In this document: in pieces, positions 40,507-50,298 of the stretch | Layout: the number at the start of each line of letters is the position of its first letter | How positions within the stretch are numbered: the stretch's first letter is position 1 | Assembly: GCA_002842035.1 (NCBI GenBank) | Contig: PHBP01000012.1 | Coordinates: forward strand, 1 to 64,000 | Direction of reading: 5' to 3' | From: Candidatus Cloacimonetes bacterium HGW-Cloacimonetes-2 | GTDB lineage: Bacteria; Cloacimonadota; Cloacimonadia; Cloacimonadales; Cloacimonadaceae | Length of the DNA: 64,000 bases | Notes under the pieces: model-generated | Database searches by the model: none | Told to the model about the DNA's origin: nothing | What the model saw: only the letters and a program-made list of their open reading frames with translations | Translations under genes and position numbers: made by a program

Positions 40507-43011
40507 ATGAAAGAAGGATTCTTACCAAAAAACGATTTCCAGTCGATCTTCTTCACCGATAAGGCTGAAGAATGTCTGAGCGATATAAAATCATTGTTTT
40601 TGAACCACCTGGAGTATTCACTGGTCAAAGATACGACCACCGTTACCCCCTGGGACGTCTATTACGCACTATCCATCTCACTGAGAACCAAGCTGATAGA
40701 GCGTTGGCTCCGCACTCAATACGAGTATCGGAAACGCAATGTCAAGAAAGTGCATTTCCTCTCGATGGAGTTTCTGATGGGACGCCTATTGGGTAATACC
40801 CTGATCAATCTGGATATGTACGACGAGTCTTATGATATGCTCAAAGAGATGGGCTATTCCCTGGAGGATATCGCCGATCTGGAGCCTGATATGGGGCTTG
40901 GCAACGGAGGCTTGGGGCGTCTTGCAGCCTGCTTTTTGGATTCATTGGCGACTCAGGAGTATCCCGCCTATGGCTATGGTATTCGCTATGAATTTGGCAT
41001 CTTCAAGCAGGAGATTGTCCAGGGTTATCAGGTCGAAGAGCCTGATCACTGGCTAAAGAAAGGCTGTCCCTGGGAGATTCACCGTCCTGATATCAACTAT
41101 CGGGTGCGCTTCGGCGGCAAGGTGATCTCAGAGGATTGTGCCGGGGGAACCTGCAAGCATCGCTGGGTGGATACGGAAGACGTGATGGCGGTTGCCTGGG
41201 ATATCCCCGTGCCGGGCTATAAGGTCGATACTGTCAACAATCTAAGGCTCTGGCAGGCAACCAGCACAGACGAATTTGACTTTGACTATTTCAATAATGG
41301 GGACTACGTAAGAGCAGTGGAAAATAAGAATATCTCGGAAAATATCTCCAAGGTGCTCTATCCCAACGACAACGTACACCTGGGCAGAGTCTTGAGGCTA
41401 AAGCAGGAGTATTTCTTTGTCTCGGCCACTTTGCAGGATATCATTGCAAATTACAAACAAGATGAAGATAGCTTTGCCAATCTGCCGGAGAAGGCTGCCA
41501 TTCAGCTTAATGACACACATCCGGCGATAGCAATTCCGGAGTTGCTGCGCATTCTGATTGATGAGGAGCAGCTTAGTTTTGAGACTGCCTGGGCTTATTG
41601 CCGGCAGATCTTTAGCTATACCAATCATACTATCCTGCCGGAAGCGCTTGAGAAATGGAGCGTTAGCCTCCTGCAAGAGCTCTTGCCGCGCCATCTGATG
41701 CTGATCTTCCAGATCAACAACCATATTATGGGCGAGGTCAATCAACTGCACCCGGGGGATTTTATCAAGCTGCGCAATATGAGCGTGATCGAAGAAGAGA
41801 CCGAGAAGTCTGTTCGGATGGCACAGCTTTCCATCCACGGCAGTCATACGGTGAATGGAGTAGCAGCGCTACATACCAAGATTCTCAAAGAGAAGGTATT
41901 CCCGGACTTTGTGGAGTTTTACCCCGGTAAGTTTCAGTCAAAGACCAATGGTATCACTCAAAGGCTCTGGCTCAAGACCTGCAATCCCCATCTTGCCAGC
42001 TTGATTTCCGAACATATCGGCGATAGCTGGGTGAGTAATCTGGATAATATCCGTGGCATCGAGCAATACCTCGATGATCCCGGCTTCCTGGATAGCTTCC
42101 TGGAGATCAAGGCTATCAACAAGACCCGCCTTGCCAAGTACATCTACAGAGTGACCGGGATCAGGACTCGTTCTGATATGCTCTACGATGTCCAGATCAA
42201 GCGTCTGCACGAGTACAAGCGGCAGTTGCTCAATGTCTTGGGCACGATTGCCCGCTATTGGCGCATCAAGGACAATCCCGAGGGGCAGTATGTGCCCAGA
42301 GTAGTGATCTTTGCCGGTAAAGCAGCGCCCGGATACTTCCTGGCAAAGCGTATCATCAAGCTAATCAACAACCTGGGAGAGGTAATCAACAAGGATCCTG
42401 ATGTCGCAGATCGGCTCAAAGTAATCTTTTTGCCAAACTACTGCGTCAGCCTTGCTGAAAAGATCATCCCTGCGGCAGATCTCTCCGAGCAGATCTCAAC
42501 CGCCGGCTATGAAGCCTCAGGCACCGGCAATATGAAGTTTGCGCTCAATGGAGCTCTCACTCTGGGAACTCTGGATGGTGCTAATGTCGAGATGGCGGAA
42601 GAGATTGGAGAGGACAATATGTTCATCTTTGGGCTCAAGGCAGACGAGGTCGTAGCTCTCAAAGAAAGCGGCTACAATCCTATGGACTATTACCTGGCGG
42701 ATCCCGAGCTGAAGCGTGTGATTGACAGCTTGCAGGATAATACTTTCTGCACGGACGAGCCCGGCATCTTTGATCCGATCGTAAAGTCACTATTGGAGCA
42801 GGGCGATCGTTACCTCAATCTGGCTGATTTCCGCAGCTTTGTAGAGGCTTCTGCCAGAGTCGATGAGCTCTACCTAAAGCCTCGTGATTGGGCAAAACAA
42901 GCCATCATCAATATTGCCCGTATCGGAAAGTTCTCCAGCGACCGCACTATCAGGGAGTATGCGGATGAGATTTGGCAGATCAGGCCGGTTCATCTGGACC
43001 TGCATCAGTAA
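40507..43011 (+). CDS. glgP: glycogen/maltodextrin phosphorylase
   Basis: 834 aa, the usual length of the large glucan-phosphorylase type. Family signatures: FLSMEFLMGRLLGNTLINL, GLGNGGLGRLAACFLDS, YGYGIRYEFGIF, LNDTHPAIAIPEL, RLHEYKRQLLN and the PLP-lysine segment EASGTGNMKFALNGALT. It releases glucose 1-phosphate from glycogen or maltodextrin in the cytoplasm. AAGAAGGA precedes the ATG. Its 3' end overlaps the next gene by 47 bp in another frame. The regulatory N-terminal phosphorylation site of animal enzymes is not expected here. Confidence 0.97.
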   Translation: MKEGFLPKNDFQSIFFTDKAEECLSDIKSLFLNHLEYSLVKDTTTVTPWDVYYALSISLRTKLIERWLRTQYEYRKRNVKKVHFLSMEFLMGRLLGNTLINLDMYDESYDMLKEMGYSLEDIADLEPDMGLGNGGLGRLAACFLDSLATQEYPAYGYGIRYEFGIFKQEIVQGYQVEEPDHWLKKGCPWEIHRPDINYRVRFGGKVISEDCAGGTCKHRWVDTEDVMAVAWDIPVPGYKVDTVNNLRLWQATSTDEFDFDYFNNGDYVRAVENKNISENISKVLYPNDNVHLGRVLRLKQEYFFVSATLQDIIANYKQDEDSFANLPEKAAIQLNDTHPAIAIPELLRILIDEEQLSFETAWAYCRQIFSYTNHTILPEALEKWSVSLLQELLPRHLMLIFQINNHIMGEVNQLHPGDFIKLRNMSVIEEETEKSVRMAQLSIHGSHTVNGVAALHTKILKEKVFPDFVEFYPGKFQSKTNGITQRLWLKTCNPHLASLISEHIGDSWVSNLDNIRGIEQYLDDPGFLDSFLEIKAINKTRLAKYIYRVTGIRTRSDMLYDVQIKRLHEYKRQLLNVLGTIARYWRIKDNPEGQYVPRVVIFAGKAAPGYFLAKRIIKLINNLGEVINKDPDVADRLKVIFLPNYCVSLAEKIIPAADLSEQISTAGYEASGTGNMKFALNGALTLGTLDGANVEMAEEIGEDNMFIFGLKADEVVALKESGYNPMDYYLADPELKRVIDSLQDNTFCTDEPGIFDPIVKSLLEQGDRYLNLADFRSFVEASARVDELYLKPRDWAKQAIINIARIGKFSSDRTIREYADEIWQIRPVHLDLHQ

Positions 43012-44641
43012 GTACAAGCAATACAGCCTGATAGTCCTGCTAGGCCTTGCCTGCTGGACTTTTCTCTCTGCCAGCATCGTGATCAACGAAGTATGCTATG
43101 ATCCAACGGGCTCGGATAGCGGATTGGAGTGGATCGAGCTCTATAACAACGGAGATACAAACGTCAATCTGGACGGTGCAGAAATCCACGTTGCAGGAAG
43201 CAGCTTCACCAGAATTTTCACCATCCCTTACTTCATTCTGAGGCCCGGACGCTACCTGCTGATGGGCGGCAATCTGGTGCCAAACGCTATCTTCACCTTT
43301 GCCGGAACACTGCAAAATGGCGGTAGCGAGACCGATGCCATCCGCTATGTCTCGCCCAATGGAAACTACACGGATACAGTGCATTATGATAGCCCAAACA
43401 CTTATCAATTGGTTGATGATACCGGTATCCCTGCCGAGAGCTTTGCCCCGGATGTGCCGGAAGGATACTCGCTCGGACGCAAGATAAACGGACTCGATAC
43501 AAACAACAGTGCAGTGGACTTTATCCCCTTTTCTGATCCCAGCCCGGGCTTGCCAAATCCAGTTGCCTGCGACTATGCAATTGGCAGCGTTGAGCTTGAT
43601 CCGGACTTAACGAGCCCCATACTAAGTGTATGGATTTGCAATCGTTCCCACTACAGCCCTTTGCATCAGGCGACGCTGGATATCTATGTGGATCAAGTGC
43701 TGATGCAGAGTTTGGAGATAGCACCCATCCCGGCAGGTGATTCCACGATGGTGCAAGCATATCTGAGCCTTGATCCAGTTCAAAGCCAATCCATCAGCCT
43801 GATATTGAGCCTGCCCGGAGATCCTGATCAGACTAATAATACTTGGAGCAGCACCACACAAGGAGCACAGGCAGAAGCCAGCCTGAGCGAGCTAATGTAT
43901 TATCCTGATGCCGGTAAGCCGGAGTGGATCGAGATCGTACAGAAGGCGGCAGTAACGGCACGAGCATCATTTGTGATCCGCGATGCCAGCGGAAACAGCA
44001 GTAATTTTAGCCTGCCTCCGATGGTTGGTTATTACGTTATTTGCGCAGATTCAGCTTCCTTTGCGATGGCTCATCCGGATTGCCCACCGGAGGTGATCGT
44101 CAAGACAAACGGCTGGGCTAGCCTAAACAACGATGGAGACGTCATTTATCTATATGATATCAGTGGGCAAACGACTACCCTGACCGATAGCCTCTCCTAC
44201 AATGCAAGCAGCACCAGACAGGGCTATTCGCTCGAGAGAGTAGCTGATGAAGACGACTATCGCTGGCAGGAATCACGCTCACCCGGTAAGAGCAGTCCGG
44301 GTGCAGCCAATAGCGCTTCGCAGGGCGAGATTCCTCAGATCGAGGGACGACTGGCAGTAATAGGTAGTCCGTTTCGGCGCGGGGAACAGCTTCAGATTGT
44401 GTATCAGCTTCCGGCACAAACAAATCGGATCAGTTGCAGTGTCTATGATCAGGATGGCAGACGCCGTGCTGTCCTGGCTGTGAATCAGGAGCTGGGCTCA
44501 TCAGGACAGCTCCTCTGGGATGGTAAGTCCTCTACAGGAAGCTATCTCCCTGCCGGTTTGTACTTTATCGTGTGGGAATCGAGACCTGCAGGGGGTGGCA
44601 GAACCTACCGCAAACAGATGACGGCGGTCTTTAGTAACTGA
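42965..44641 (+). CDS. exported lamin-tail-domain protein with C-terminal sorting domain
   Basis: 558 aa from ATG at 42965, chosen because AGGGAG lies 8 bases upstream; it lies inside glgP, overlapping by 47 bp. The N terminus is an extended basic segment followed by a signal (YSLIVLLGLACWTFLSAS). A lamin-tail domain starts at about residue 38 (IVINEVCYDPTGSDSGLEWIELYN), a second LTD-like part lies at about 305 (LSELMYYPDAGKPEWIEI), and the last about 100 residues resemble the FlgD-like sorting domain (YDQDGRRRAVL, LLWDGKSSTGSYLPAGLYFI, KQMTAVFSN). Bacterial LTD proteins are often surface or nuclease-associated, but no nuclease motif is seen. A start nearer 43018 without a standard start codon cannot be excluded. 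Confidence 0.78.
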   Translation: MRFGRSGRFIWTCISKYKQYSLIVLLGLACWTFLSASIVINEVCYDPTGSDSGLEWIELYNNGDTNVNLDGAEIHVAGSSFTRIFTIPYFILRPGRYLLMGGNLVPNAIFTFAGTLQNGGSETDAIRYVSPNGNYTDTVHYDSPNTYQLVDDTGIPAESFAPDVPEGYSLGRKINGLDTNNSAVDFIPFSDPSPGLPNPVACDYAIGSVELDPDLTSPILSVWICNRSHYSPLHQATLDIYVDQVLMQSLEIAPIPAGDSTMVQAYLSLDPVQSQSISLILSLPGDPDQTNNTWSSTTQGAQAEASLSELMYYPDAGKPEWIEIVQKAAVTARASFVIRDASGNSSNFSLPPMVGYYVICADSASFAMAHPDCPPEVIVKTNGWASLNNDGDVIYLYDISGQTTTLTDSLSYNASSTRQGYSLERVADEDDYRWQESRSPGKSSPGAANSASQGEIPQIEGRLAVIGSPFRRGEQLQIVYQLPAQTNRISCSVYDQDGRRRAVLAVNQELGSSGQLLWDGKSSTGSYLPAGLYFIVWESRPAGGGRTYRKQMTAVFSN

Positions 44642-44718
44642 GAAGCGCATTTCTATATTAGGCTTGATCTTATGATCGGCGTTTGTTAGTATGCCTTTGG
44701 CTCCTTTTGAATTCACCG

Positions 44719-44755
44719 GTGATCCCCTAGTGATCCCCTAGTGATCCCCTAGTGA
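44719..44755 (+). repeat. three tandem 11-bp repeats
   Basis: GTGATCCCCTA is repeated three times without error (44719-44751) followed by GTGA. Ten bases on, AAGGGGATC can pair with any unit. The rest of the gap 44642-45013 holds the following repeat block and a terminator. Confidence 0.9.
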
Positions 44756-44819
44756 CGACAAGGGGATCTCCAGATCAGTGCCAGAGATTTACCTGATGGT
44801 TCAAAGGGGGAGTATTTAA

Positions 44820-44937
44820 CAAGGAGTAAATGAGTTAATTTTTTACCACAGCGAGTACCAGCACTAGCCTAGTTCACAACACCATCAATTAACAAGCTCC
44901 TGTTAAATCCTTTATCCCTCAAATCCTCGTTAAATGG
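44820..44937. repeat. dispersed GGAGTAAA...TTTTTTACCACAG block
   Basis: AACAAGGAGTAAATGAG then TTTTTTACCACAGCGAG matches the short block inside modules A and B and at 39697-39766 and 57619-57680. About 40 bases on, GTTAAATCCTTTATCC resembles the extension seen at 39750. Confidence 0.65.
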
Positions 44938-44960
44938 AATGCGCAGCCCTCACTATGTAC

Positions 44961-44993
44961 TAAAAAAGAGAGGCGATCCCGGAGGATCGCCTC
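44961..44993 (-). terminator. terminator of the large exported repeat protein
   Basis: GAGGCGATCC and GGATCGCCTC pair perfectly around CGGA; on the minus strand the stem is followed by TCTTTTTTA. The stem resembles that of the terminator at 20250-20280. Confidence 0.9.
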
Positions 44994-45013
44994 GTCTATT
45001 ATCTGGTTAGTGA

Positions 45014-48000
45014 TTACTGAATTGCGATTACCTTAAAGAACTTCATTCCTTCGGCAGCGCCATTGTAGGCAGTGCCTGTGACAGTAGTAACAGGAGTGAA
45101 TGTTCCATAAGGATCGGAGGAGCCTTCGACGCGGTAACTAGTGGCACCGGCGACGGCATCCCAGCTAAGATTGATGGTGTTACCCACAACGCTGATACTT
45201 ACGATCGGGGCTTCCAGAGTTCCGCCGGCGTGATTGCTGAAATCGGAAAGGAAGCGAGGACTGATCTGCATTGTACCGCTGAATTCTCCTACCAGGCAGA
45301 TGACGTCCTGCGCAACGGTCGGAATAGCAGTGCTGCTATAATCTGTTGCGGGGAAGGTACGCATCACCAGGGTAGCAGTAGGATCGGTGACATTGATGTT
45401 CTCTGCGTATGTACCGAAGTTCACATTTGTGGCATCGACCATTACGTTTTCGACTTTGATCAGCTTGGCTTGGTCAGCAGATGTCAAGCTGGCAAGGGTG
45501 CGGAGTTCCGGAACCACTACATTCCCTGTGGAAGTGGCAGCACCGGGATCAGCAACAGGTGTGAATTGCAACAAGCCATTGTATAACCCAAGGGTTCCTG
45601 TGATACCTGTGATTCCATCATAGAGGTTGTAGGCAGTGGTGATGACGCCGGCAGCATCATCGATCACGATAGCAGCAGTGGCATCCTGGATGTACTTTTG
45701 GTTACGGGTGCTCTGCTGGAAGGTGAGGATGGCTTCGCCGGTCAGTTGATACACTGTGGCACCTGTGGGCATAGCTCTGAGGGCAGCGATATTGGCTACT
45801 GCGACTGGGAAGCTGTAGTTTGCAATAGCGACAGCACTGGGAGCAAAGCCGGTAGCATAAGCACGGGCTTTGACGGTTGAGGTGGCTGTCACTTGGAAAG
45901 GTGCTGTATATTGGCTAGAGGTCTCATCAGGCTCGCTGCCATCGGTAGTGTAACGGATTACAGAGCCGGGAGTGGCGGCAGTGATAGTAATTTCTACAGG
46001 AGTGTAGTAAAGACCACCGGCAGGACTAATCTCTGGTGTGGCAGCAATTTCCATTCCGGGGGTAAAGGTGTGGGATCCAAGGTCTGCGACATAGTTTTGT
46101 GCTTGAACGATCCACTCGCTATTATCTGCATCTGTTCCTGCTGATGATGCCCAATCTATATTGCCTTGGGCCACGGTTGGCTTTCTGATAAGAGTGTGCT
46201 CAGCAGTAGCATTTGCAACGCCAGCGACTGGCCAGGCTGTACCGGGATCTGTTCCGATTGTTCCAATGATATCTATCAGTACATCGTTTTTGAATAAGCC
46301 AACAGCGTCATCACCATTGAAGTATGTAAGGGTTGATGTCATATCTGAGTTGCTGGTTATTTCAGTTAAAGCCGCACCAGCATTAGTTATTACGAATACA
46401 TCGTTATTAGCCAGAATGCCGCTCAGAGCAAAAGGAGTTCCCCAAGAAGCTGCGCTATTGGCTAGTTTTGCAGTATATATCGATAGATCCACCGGTACGC
46501 CGGTTCCATTGAATATCTCAATGGCTTTGTTGCTGTTGCTTCCCTCTAAGTACTCAGAGAAGAAGAGGTCTGTGGCATAGTTTCCGGGAGCAAGAGTAGC
46601 AGTTCCGCTCACAGCAAGATCGTAGGGACTGGCGTTGGCGGTGTTGTGTGTAATATCTCCTGTAAAAGGACCAGCGGTGGCAGAGTTCATCCTCACCCAG
46701 ATAGTACCATTGAAAGTGGGAGCCAGGCTCAGGCTGCTGCCAAAACCTTCAGTCTCGCTGGTGCTGATCTCGAAGGGAGCGTCAACGGTCAAAGCCAGGT
46801 TTTCAGTGGCATTGGTAGCACTGAGGGTGTAGCTCTGGGCTGCTGATGCTGTTCCGGCTTCAGCGCTGAAGGCGGTCAGGTTGGCAGTGATATTCCAAGT
46901 GGTGGGAGGCTCGATTCCTTCACCGGAGACAACAATATCCACCTGAGTGGCATTGGGACTGTTGTGAGTGATGGAGCCGGTGAACTCACCGCTAACTTCG
47001 GGGAACATGCGCACGTAGATAGTGCTGTTGAAACTGGAAGGAACGGCTATTTCTGCTGCCCAGCCTTCTGTTTCGCTGGTGGAAACCTGGAAGCCAGTGG
47101 GGGCGACAATGGTGATGGGGCCTTGAAGATCGGTGCCATACAAAGTGTAGCTGCGGATCTCATCGGAGGGGCTGTTAACTATAGCCGCCAGAGGATCAAG
47201 CTCTGTGGTGCTGGCAATAATCACGGGAGTGGGAGGAGGTGTGCCATCCCAGAGCAGAGCCCAGTCGTTGGTGACGCGGATACCGTCAATCTTTGCTATG
47301 GGAGTATTTGTTCCTTGCCTGATAGCTATGGAACCTATGTTAGCCGCATCAGTACCAGAAACATCGGAAGCAGTGAGAAGAGCTGCTGGTTCGCTGCCGG
47401 ATATTGTAGGATTAACCCACATAAATACTTCATCGTTGGTAGTACCAGAATTTATCACATACTTCAGTACAATCAAATATGTTTGATTCAAACTATACGT
47501 ATAATCTGTCCAGATTGCAGTTCCTGCCTTCGAAACACCAAATCTGAGGTTATTTGATTCATCCTTTTGAACATGTAATCTGCCCTTGAAGTCAGTTCCT
47601 ATGGAGTTGGGACCAAAATGAACGAAGTAATCTCCACTAGTATTGGGGAGAGATGCAGCATTAACGAGGAATGAGGCATACACATTGCCACTAGTCTGCT
47701 GAGTGAATGTTCTGTGAACATCTTCGGCACTTCCAGAGAACACTGTTTGACCGGATAGACCTGAAACAGCAGGATAGGAGGGATACACAAGGCCTGTATC
47801 TCCCACTACTAAGGGTTGTGTGCCTGCGCCGCCATGAGCTGTCCAACCGTTACTTGTTAGCAAAGTTCCAGCTGTATAGTTGAAATTCTCTTCCAGGAAA
47901 GTTGTTGGTACGGCTGGGTTGGTAACAGCTCCGGAGACTGCCACGTTTACATCGGTAGCTCCAGTGCTGGAGTGCAGAATGTTACCGTTGAAGGTTCCGG

Positions 48001-49081
48001 CAGTAGTTCCGGTGAGTCGGACGTAGATCTGACCGTTGTAGTTCGGTGTGACAGATAGACCTGCGCTATAGTTGCTGCCGTCTGTAGATATCTCAAAGCC
48101 GGCAGGAGCGGTGATAGTGATATTGGCAGTCAGGAATGCGGCAGTCAGGTTATATTGCTGAGTTGCGGAAGGTGTGCCTACGAGTGTGGTGAAAGCAGTA
48201 AGATTGCTGACCGGGAGGATAGTGGGCACGGGATCAGAGACTGTTCCACTAACAGCCTGAGTTACTTCAGCAGCTCCGGTACTATTATGAGTGATGTTAC
48301 CGTTGAATTCGCCTGCGGTAGCTCCGGTCATACGTACGTAAACCAGTCCGTTGAAGGTGGATGCCAAAGAGAGTGTTGCTGTCCAGGTTGTCTGATCTGT
48401 AGAAAGTGCGTAACCTGTAGGAGCTACTACTGCGATATTGGCAGTGAGATTGGAGCCGCTTACAGTGTAAGACTGAGCATCAGAGGGAGTGCCGGTCCAA
48501 GCACTGAAGGCACTGAGTGTGCCGGAGATACTGATAATCGGGGTGGGTGCTCCGCCAGTATAATCTGTGATTGTGATATCGTCGATGTTCATTCTTTTGT
48601 TGGTAGTACCAGATTCTGTGGCACGTTTTATCCTTACTCTGATACTGCCTGCAACATTGACAGTTTCGCTGAATGTTTGGATGTCATCGGAAGCTGGAGC
48701 TGTAAATGCAGATCCGATCTGTGTCCAGGAAGTTCCGTTGTCCGAGGAGTACTCAACTTTCCAATCGACTTGGGAATCTGTGCCATAGCGTCGGTACTGG
48801 AAGGATATAGTGCCGATACCATTGGCTTTATCTGCTAGCATGGTCATGCTGGATGTACCATAGCCTCTCATGCGGGCTGATTTTGTTCCCATGTAGAAGT
48901 CTGCAGCCAAGTTTCCAATGACGGCTTCAGTCATATCCCAGTCCAATCCGGAGAGGTTGACTGTGCCTGAAGCATAACCTGTTTTAGTTTCTGTTGCCCC
49001 TTCAAAATTGACTAAGTACTGGCCATAAGCTGCGCCAATAGCCAAGAGGGCAAAAAGCAGTAAAACTAGTGTCTTTCTCAT
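45014..49081 (-). CDS. very large exported protein with repeated beta-sandwich, lamin-tail and chitobiase-type domains
   Basis: 1355 aa. Signal peptide MRKTLVLLLFALLAIGAAYG; AGGAGG upstream. After a jelly-roll-like opening (about 20-175), about five related units of roughly 95 residues recur, each with GTPSxxQxYT, APTGFEIST-type and VRMTG...GxFNGxIxHNS (for example starting near residues 185, 285, 625 and 745). A lamin-tail domain (FFSEYLEGSNSNKAIEIFNG, about 850), a chitobiase/hexosaminidase-C-type domain (YYTPVEITITAATPGSVIRY, about 1040), an OB-like region and an FN3-like end follow. It ends at FFKVIAIQ without a sorting tail. Surface or nuclease-like function is only inferred. Confidence 0.85.
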   Translation of the reverse strand: MRKTLVLLLFALLAIGAAYGQYLVNFEGATETKTGYASGTVNLSGLDWDMTEAVIGNLAADFYMGTKSARMRGYGTSSMTMLADKANGIGTISFQYRRYGTDSQVDWKVEYSSDNGTSWTQIGSAFTAPASDDIQTFSETVNVAGSIRVRIKRATESGTTNKRMNIDDITITDYTGGAPTPIISISGTLSAFSAWTGTPSDAQSYTVSGSNLTANIAVVAPTGYALSTDQTTWTATLSLASTFNGLVYVRMTGATAGEFNGNITHNSTGAAEVTQAVSGTVSDPVPTILPVSNLTAFTTLVGTPSATQQYNLTAAFLTANITITAPAGFEISTDGSNYSAGLSVTPNYNGQIYVRLTGTTAGTFNGNILHSSTGATDVNVAVSGAVTNPAVPTTFLEENFNYTAGTLLTSNGWTAHGGAGTQPLVVGDTGLVYPSYPAVSGLSGQTVFSGSAEDVHRTFTQQTSGNVYASFLVNAASLPNTSGDYFVHFGPNSIGTDFKGRLHVQKDESNNLRFGVSKAGTAIWTDYTYSLNQTYLIVLKYVINSGTTNDEVFMWVNPTISGSEPAALLTASDVSGTDAANIGSIAIRQGTNTPIAKIDGIRVTNDWALLWDGTPPPTPVIIASTTELDPLAAIVNSPSDEIRSYTLYGTDLQGPITIVAPTGFQVSTSETEGWAAEIAVPSSFNSTIYVRMFPEVSGEFTGSITHNSPNATQVDIVVSGEGIEPPTTWNITANLTAFSAEAGTASAAQSYTLSATNATENLALTVDAPFEISTSETEGFGSSLSLAPTFNGTIWVRMNSATAGPFTGDITHNTANASPYDLAVSGTATLAPGNYATDLFFSEYLEGSNSNKAIEIFNGTGVPVDLSIYTAKLANSAASWGTPFALSGILANNDVFVITNAGAALTEITSNSDMTSTLTYFNGDDAVGLFKNDVLIDIIGTIGTDPGTAWPVAGVANATAEHTLIRKPTVAQGNIDWASSAGTDADNSEWIVQAQNYVADLGSHTFTPGMEIAATPEISPAGGLYYTPVEITITAATPGSVIRYTTDGSEPDETSSQYTAPFQVTATSTVKARAYATGFAPSAVAIANYSFPVAVANIAALRAMPTGATVYQLTGEAILTFQQSTRNQKYIQDATAAIVIDDAAGVITTAYNLYDGITGITGTLGLYNGLLQFTPVADPGAATSTGNVVVPELRTLASLTSADQAKLIKVENVMVDATNVNFGTYAENINVTDPTATLVMRTFPATDYSSTAIPTVAQDVICLVGEFSGTMQISPRFLSDFSNHAGGTLEAPIVSISVVGNTINLSWDAVAGATSYRVEGSSDPYGTFTPVTTVTGTAYNGAAEGMKFFKVIAIQ

Positions 49082-49162
49082 AATTCCTCCTTGAGAAATT
49101 TAAAATACCATTAAGTAATCAATTATCTATATGACTATAGCCTATTCGGATGGGGCTAATCG

Positions 49163-49834
49163 TCAAGTTAAAATATCTTCATTATCCGGGTGATCTTCCT
49201 CTATCGTGATAGAGCGTTCGGGACGTGCCTGATGGCTGATCGCAGTAATGACTGTCTGTCCCGGAGCAGTGTTTTGACCTTCTGTGATGGCAAGTTCGTA
49301 AGACTTTGGCAGGTTTATGGTGCAACTGCCTTTTCCGGGCATAATACCGATCAGATCGCCGGTTTCCCAATGAGAGGTCTGGAGCCATTTGATATTATCA
49401 GAATTGAATCTGAATGTAATGGTGCCATCTTCTCTATGCAGTTTCAGCATCTCGTCTTCCAGGATACAATCCTGATGAGGGCATCGTATCTCGAGGACAT
49501 CCAGGTAGGTTTTGTTGATATTTATCAATTGCAAGTCCTGATTGGTGCGGATGTACTTGATCTTGCCTTCGAGAGGGGATACGATTACGCCTTCTTCGGG
49601 CTTGGGGATCTTGTTGTTGTATCTGTAGGTGGCGTAAAACCACATATAGATCACAATACCGATCAGCGTAACTGCCAGTGCAGGGATATTGAGGAATCCC
49701 GCTGAGGGAAACCAATACTGCATCCCAATGCCCAGGGCGATCACGCCAAAGGGTATGAGTAGCATCAGATACTGCTTCTTCTTGATAGCACGCAGATGGC
49801 GGATCGGGATCAGGATTTTGTCGTCTATAGCCAT
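49163..49834 (-). CDS. membrane protein with phosphatidylserine-decarboxylase-like domain
   Basis: 223 aa. Two membrane helices (about residues 22-68, YLMLLIPFGVIALGIGMQYW and IPALAVTLIGIVIYMWFYA) precede a soluble part. That part has VSPLEGKIKYI, like SPADGxV of phosphatidylserine decarboxylases, and later GDLIGIMPGKGSCTINLPKSYEL followed by AITEGQNTAPGQTVIT, which follows the decarboxylase C-terminal pattern including a Gly-Ser where autocleavage would create the pyruvoyl group. The central HVHVNRSP-type His motif is not present (the region reads LDVLEIRCPHQDC). It may be a diverged decarboxylase or an inactive relative. It is last in the nine-gene minus operon, 3 bases after DUF2147. Confidence 0.5.
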   Translation of the reverse strand: MAIDDKILIPIRHLRAIKKKQYLMLLIPFGVIALGIGMQYWFPSAGFLNIPALAVTLIGIVIYMWFYATYRYNNKIPKPEEGVIVSPLEGKIKYIRTNQDLQLININKTYLDVLEIRCPHQDCILEDEMLKLHREDGTITFRFNSDNIKWLQTSHWETGDLIGIMPGKGSCTINLPKSYELAITEGQNTAPGQTVITAISHQARPERSITIEEDHPDNEDILT

Positions 49835-49837
49835 AGT

Positions 49838-50281
49838 TTAACGAACACGCGTCCAGGTATCTGTACGGCCGATCAGAGAAACGCCAACGAATCCGCGCAA
49901 GGCAAGAGTGTTGTTGTTGCGAAGTTCGCCTTTGCAGGAATAGGTGTTTCCGCTTTTGGGATCGTAGATTCTGCCGCCTTCATACTTGTTGTCTTTGTCA
50001 TGGCTGAGTCCGGTGAGGATCACCAAGTTCATCAGGGCACGGCTTCTGAGCGAGCGATTGGGGTTTTTATGGTCTACTTTGGGTTGTCCTTGTTCGTTAT
50101 TGGGAGTCTGCAGCCAGACAATCTTGCCGGAATAGGTGCCGTTTGCAGTCTTCCAGATCTGGATACGGCTGCTGCCTTCGCCATTCAGCCAAGTGCCGAT
50201 AATGCGGTCTGCTCCCTGAGCTGCCAATAGGAGGGGCAGGCTCATAAGCACGATCAAGAGGCTTATCATAAGGATTCTCAT
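49838..50281 (-). CDS. DUF2147-family exported protein
   Basis: 147 aa from the ATG at 50281, chosen for AAGGAG upstream and the signal peptide MRILMISLLIVLMSLPLLLAA. The mature part begins RIIGTWLNGEGSSRIQIWK and contains GKIVWLQTPNNEQGQP, DHKNPNRSLRSRALMNLVIL and GGRIYDPKSGNTYSCKGEL, matching the DUF2147 beta-barrel family of periplasmic proteins with no known function. It sits 17 bases after purB and 3 before the PSD-like gene. Confidence 0.85.
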   Translation of the reverse strand: MRILMISLLIVLMSLPLLLAAQGADRIIGTWLNGEGSSRIQIWKTANGTYSGKIVWLQTPNNEQGQPKVDHKNPNRSLRSRALMNLVILTGLSHDKDNKYEGGRIYDPKSGNTYSCKGELRNNNTLALRGFVGVSLIGRTDTWTRVR

Positions 50282-50298
50282 ATTTGTACTCCTTTGCT

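Noticed and set aside
49090-49160. promoter TTGACG ... TATAGT on the minus strand ahead of the 1355-aa exported protein
   Set aside because: The spacing is 21 bases, too long for a standard sigma-70 promoter; left unannotated.
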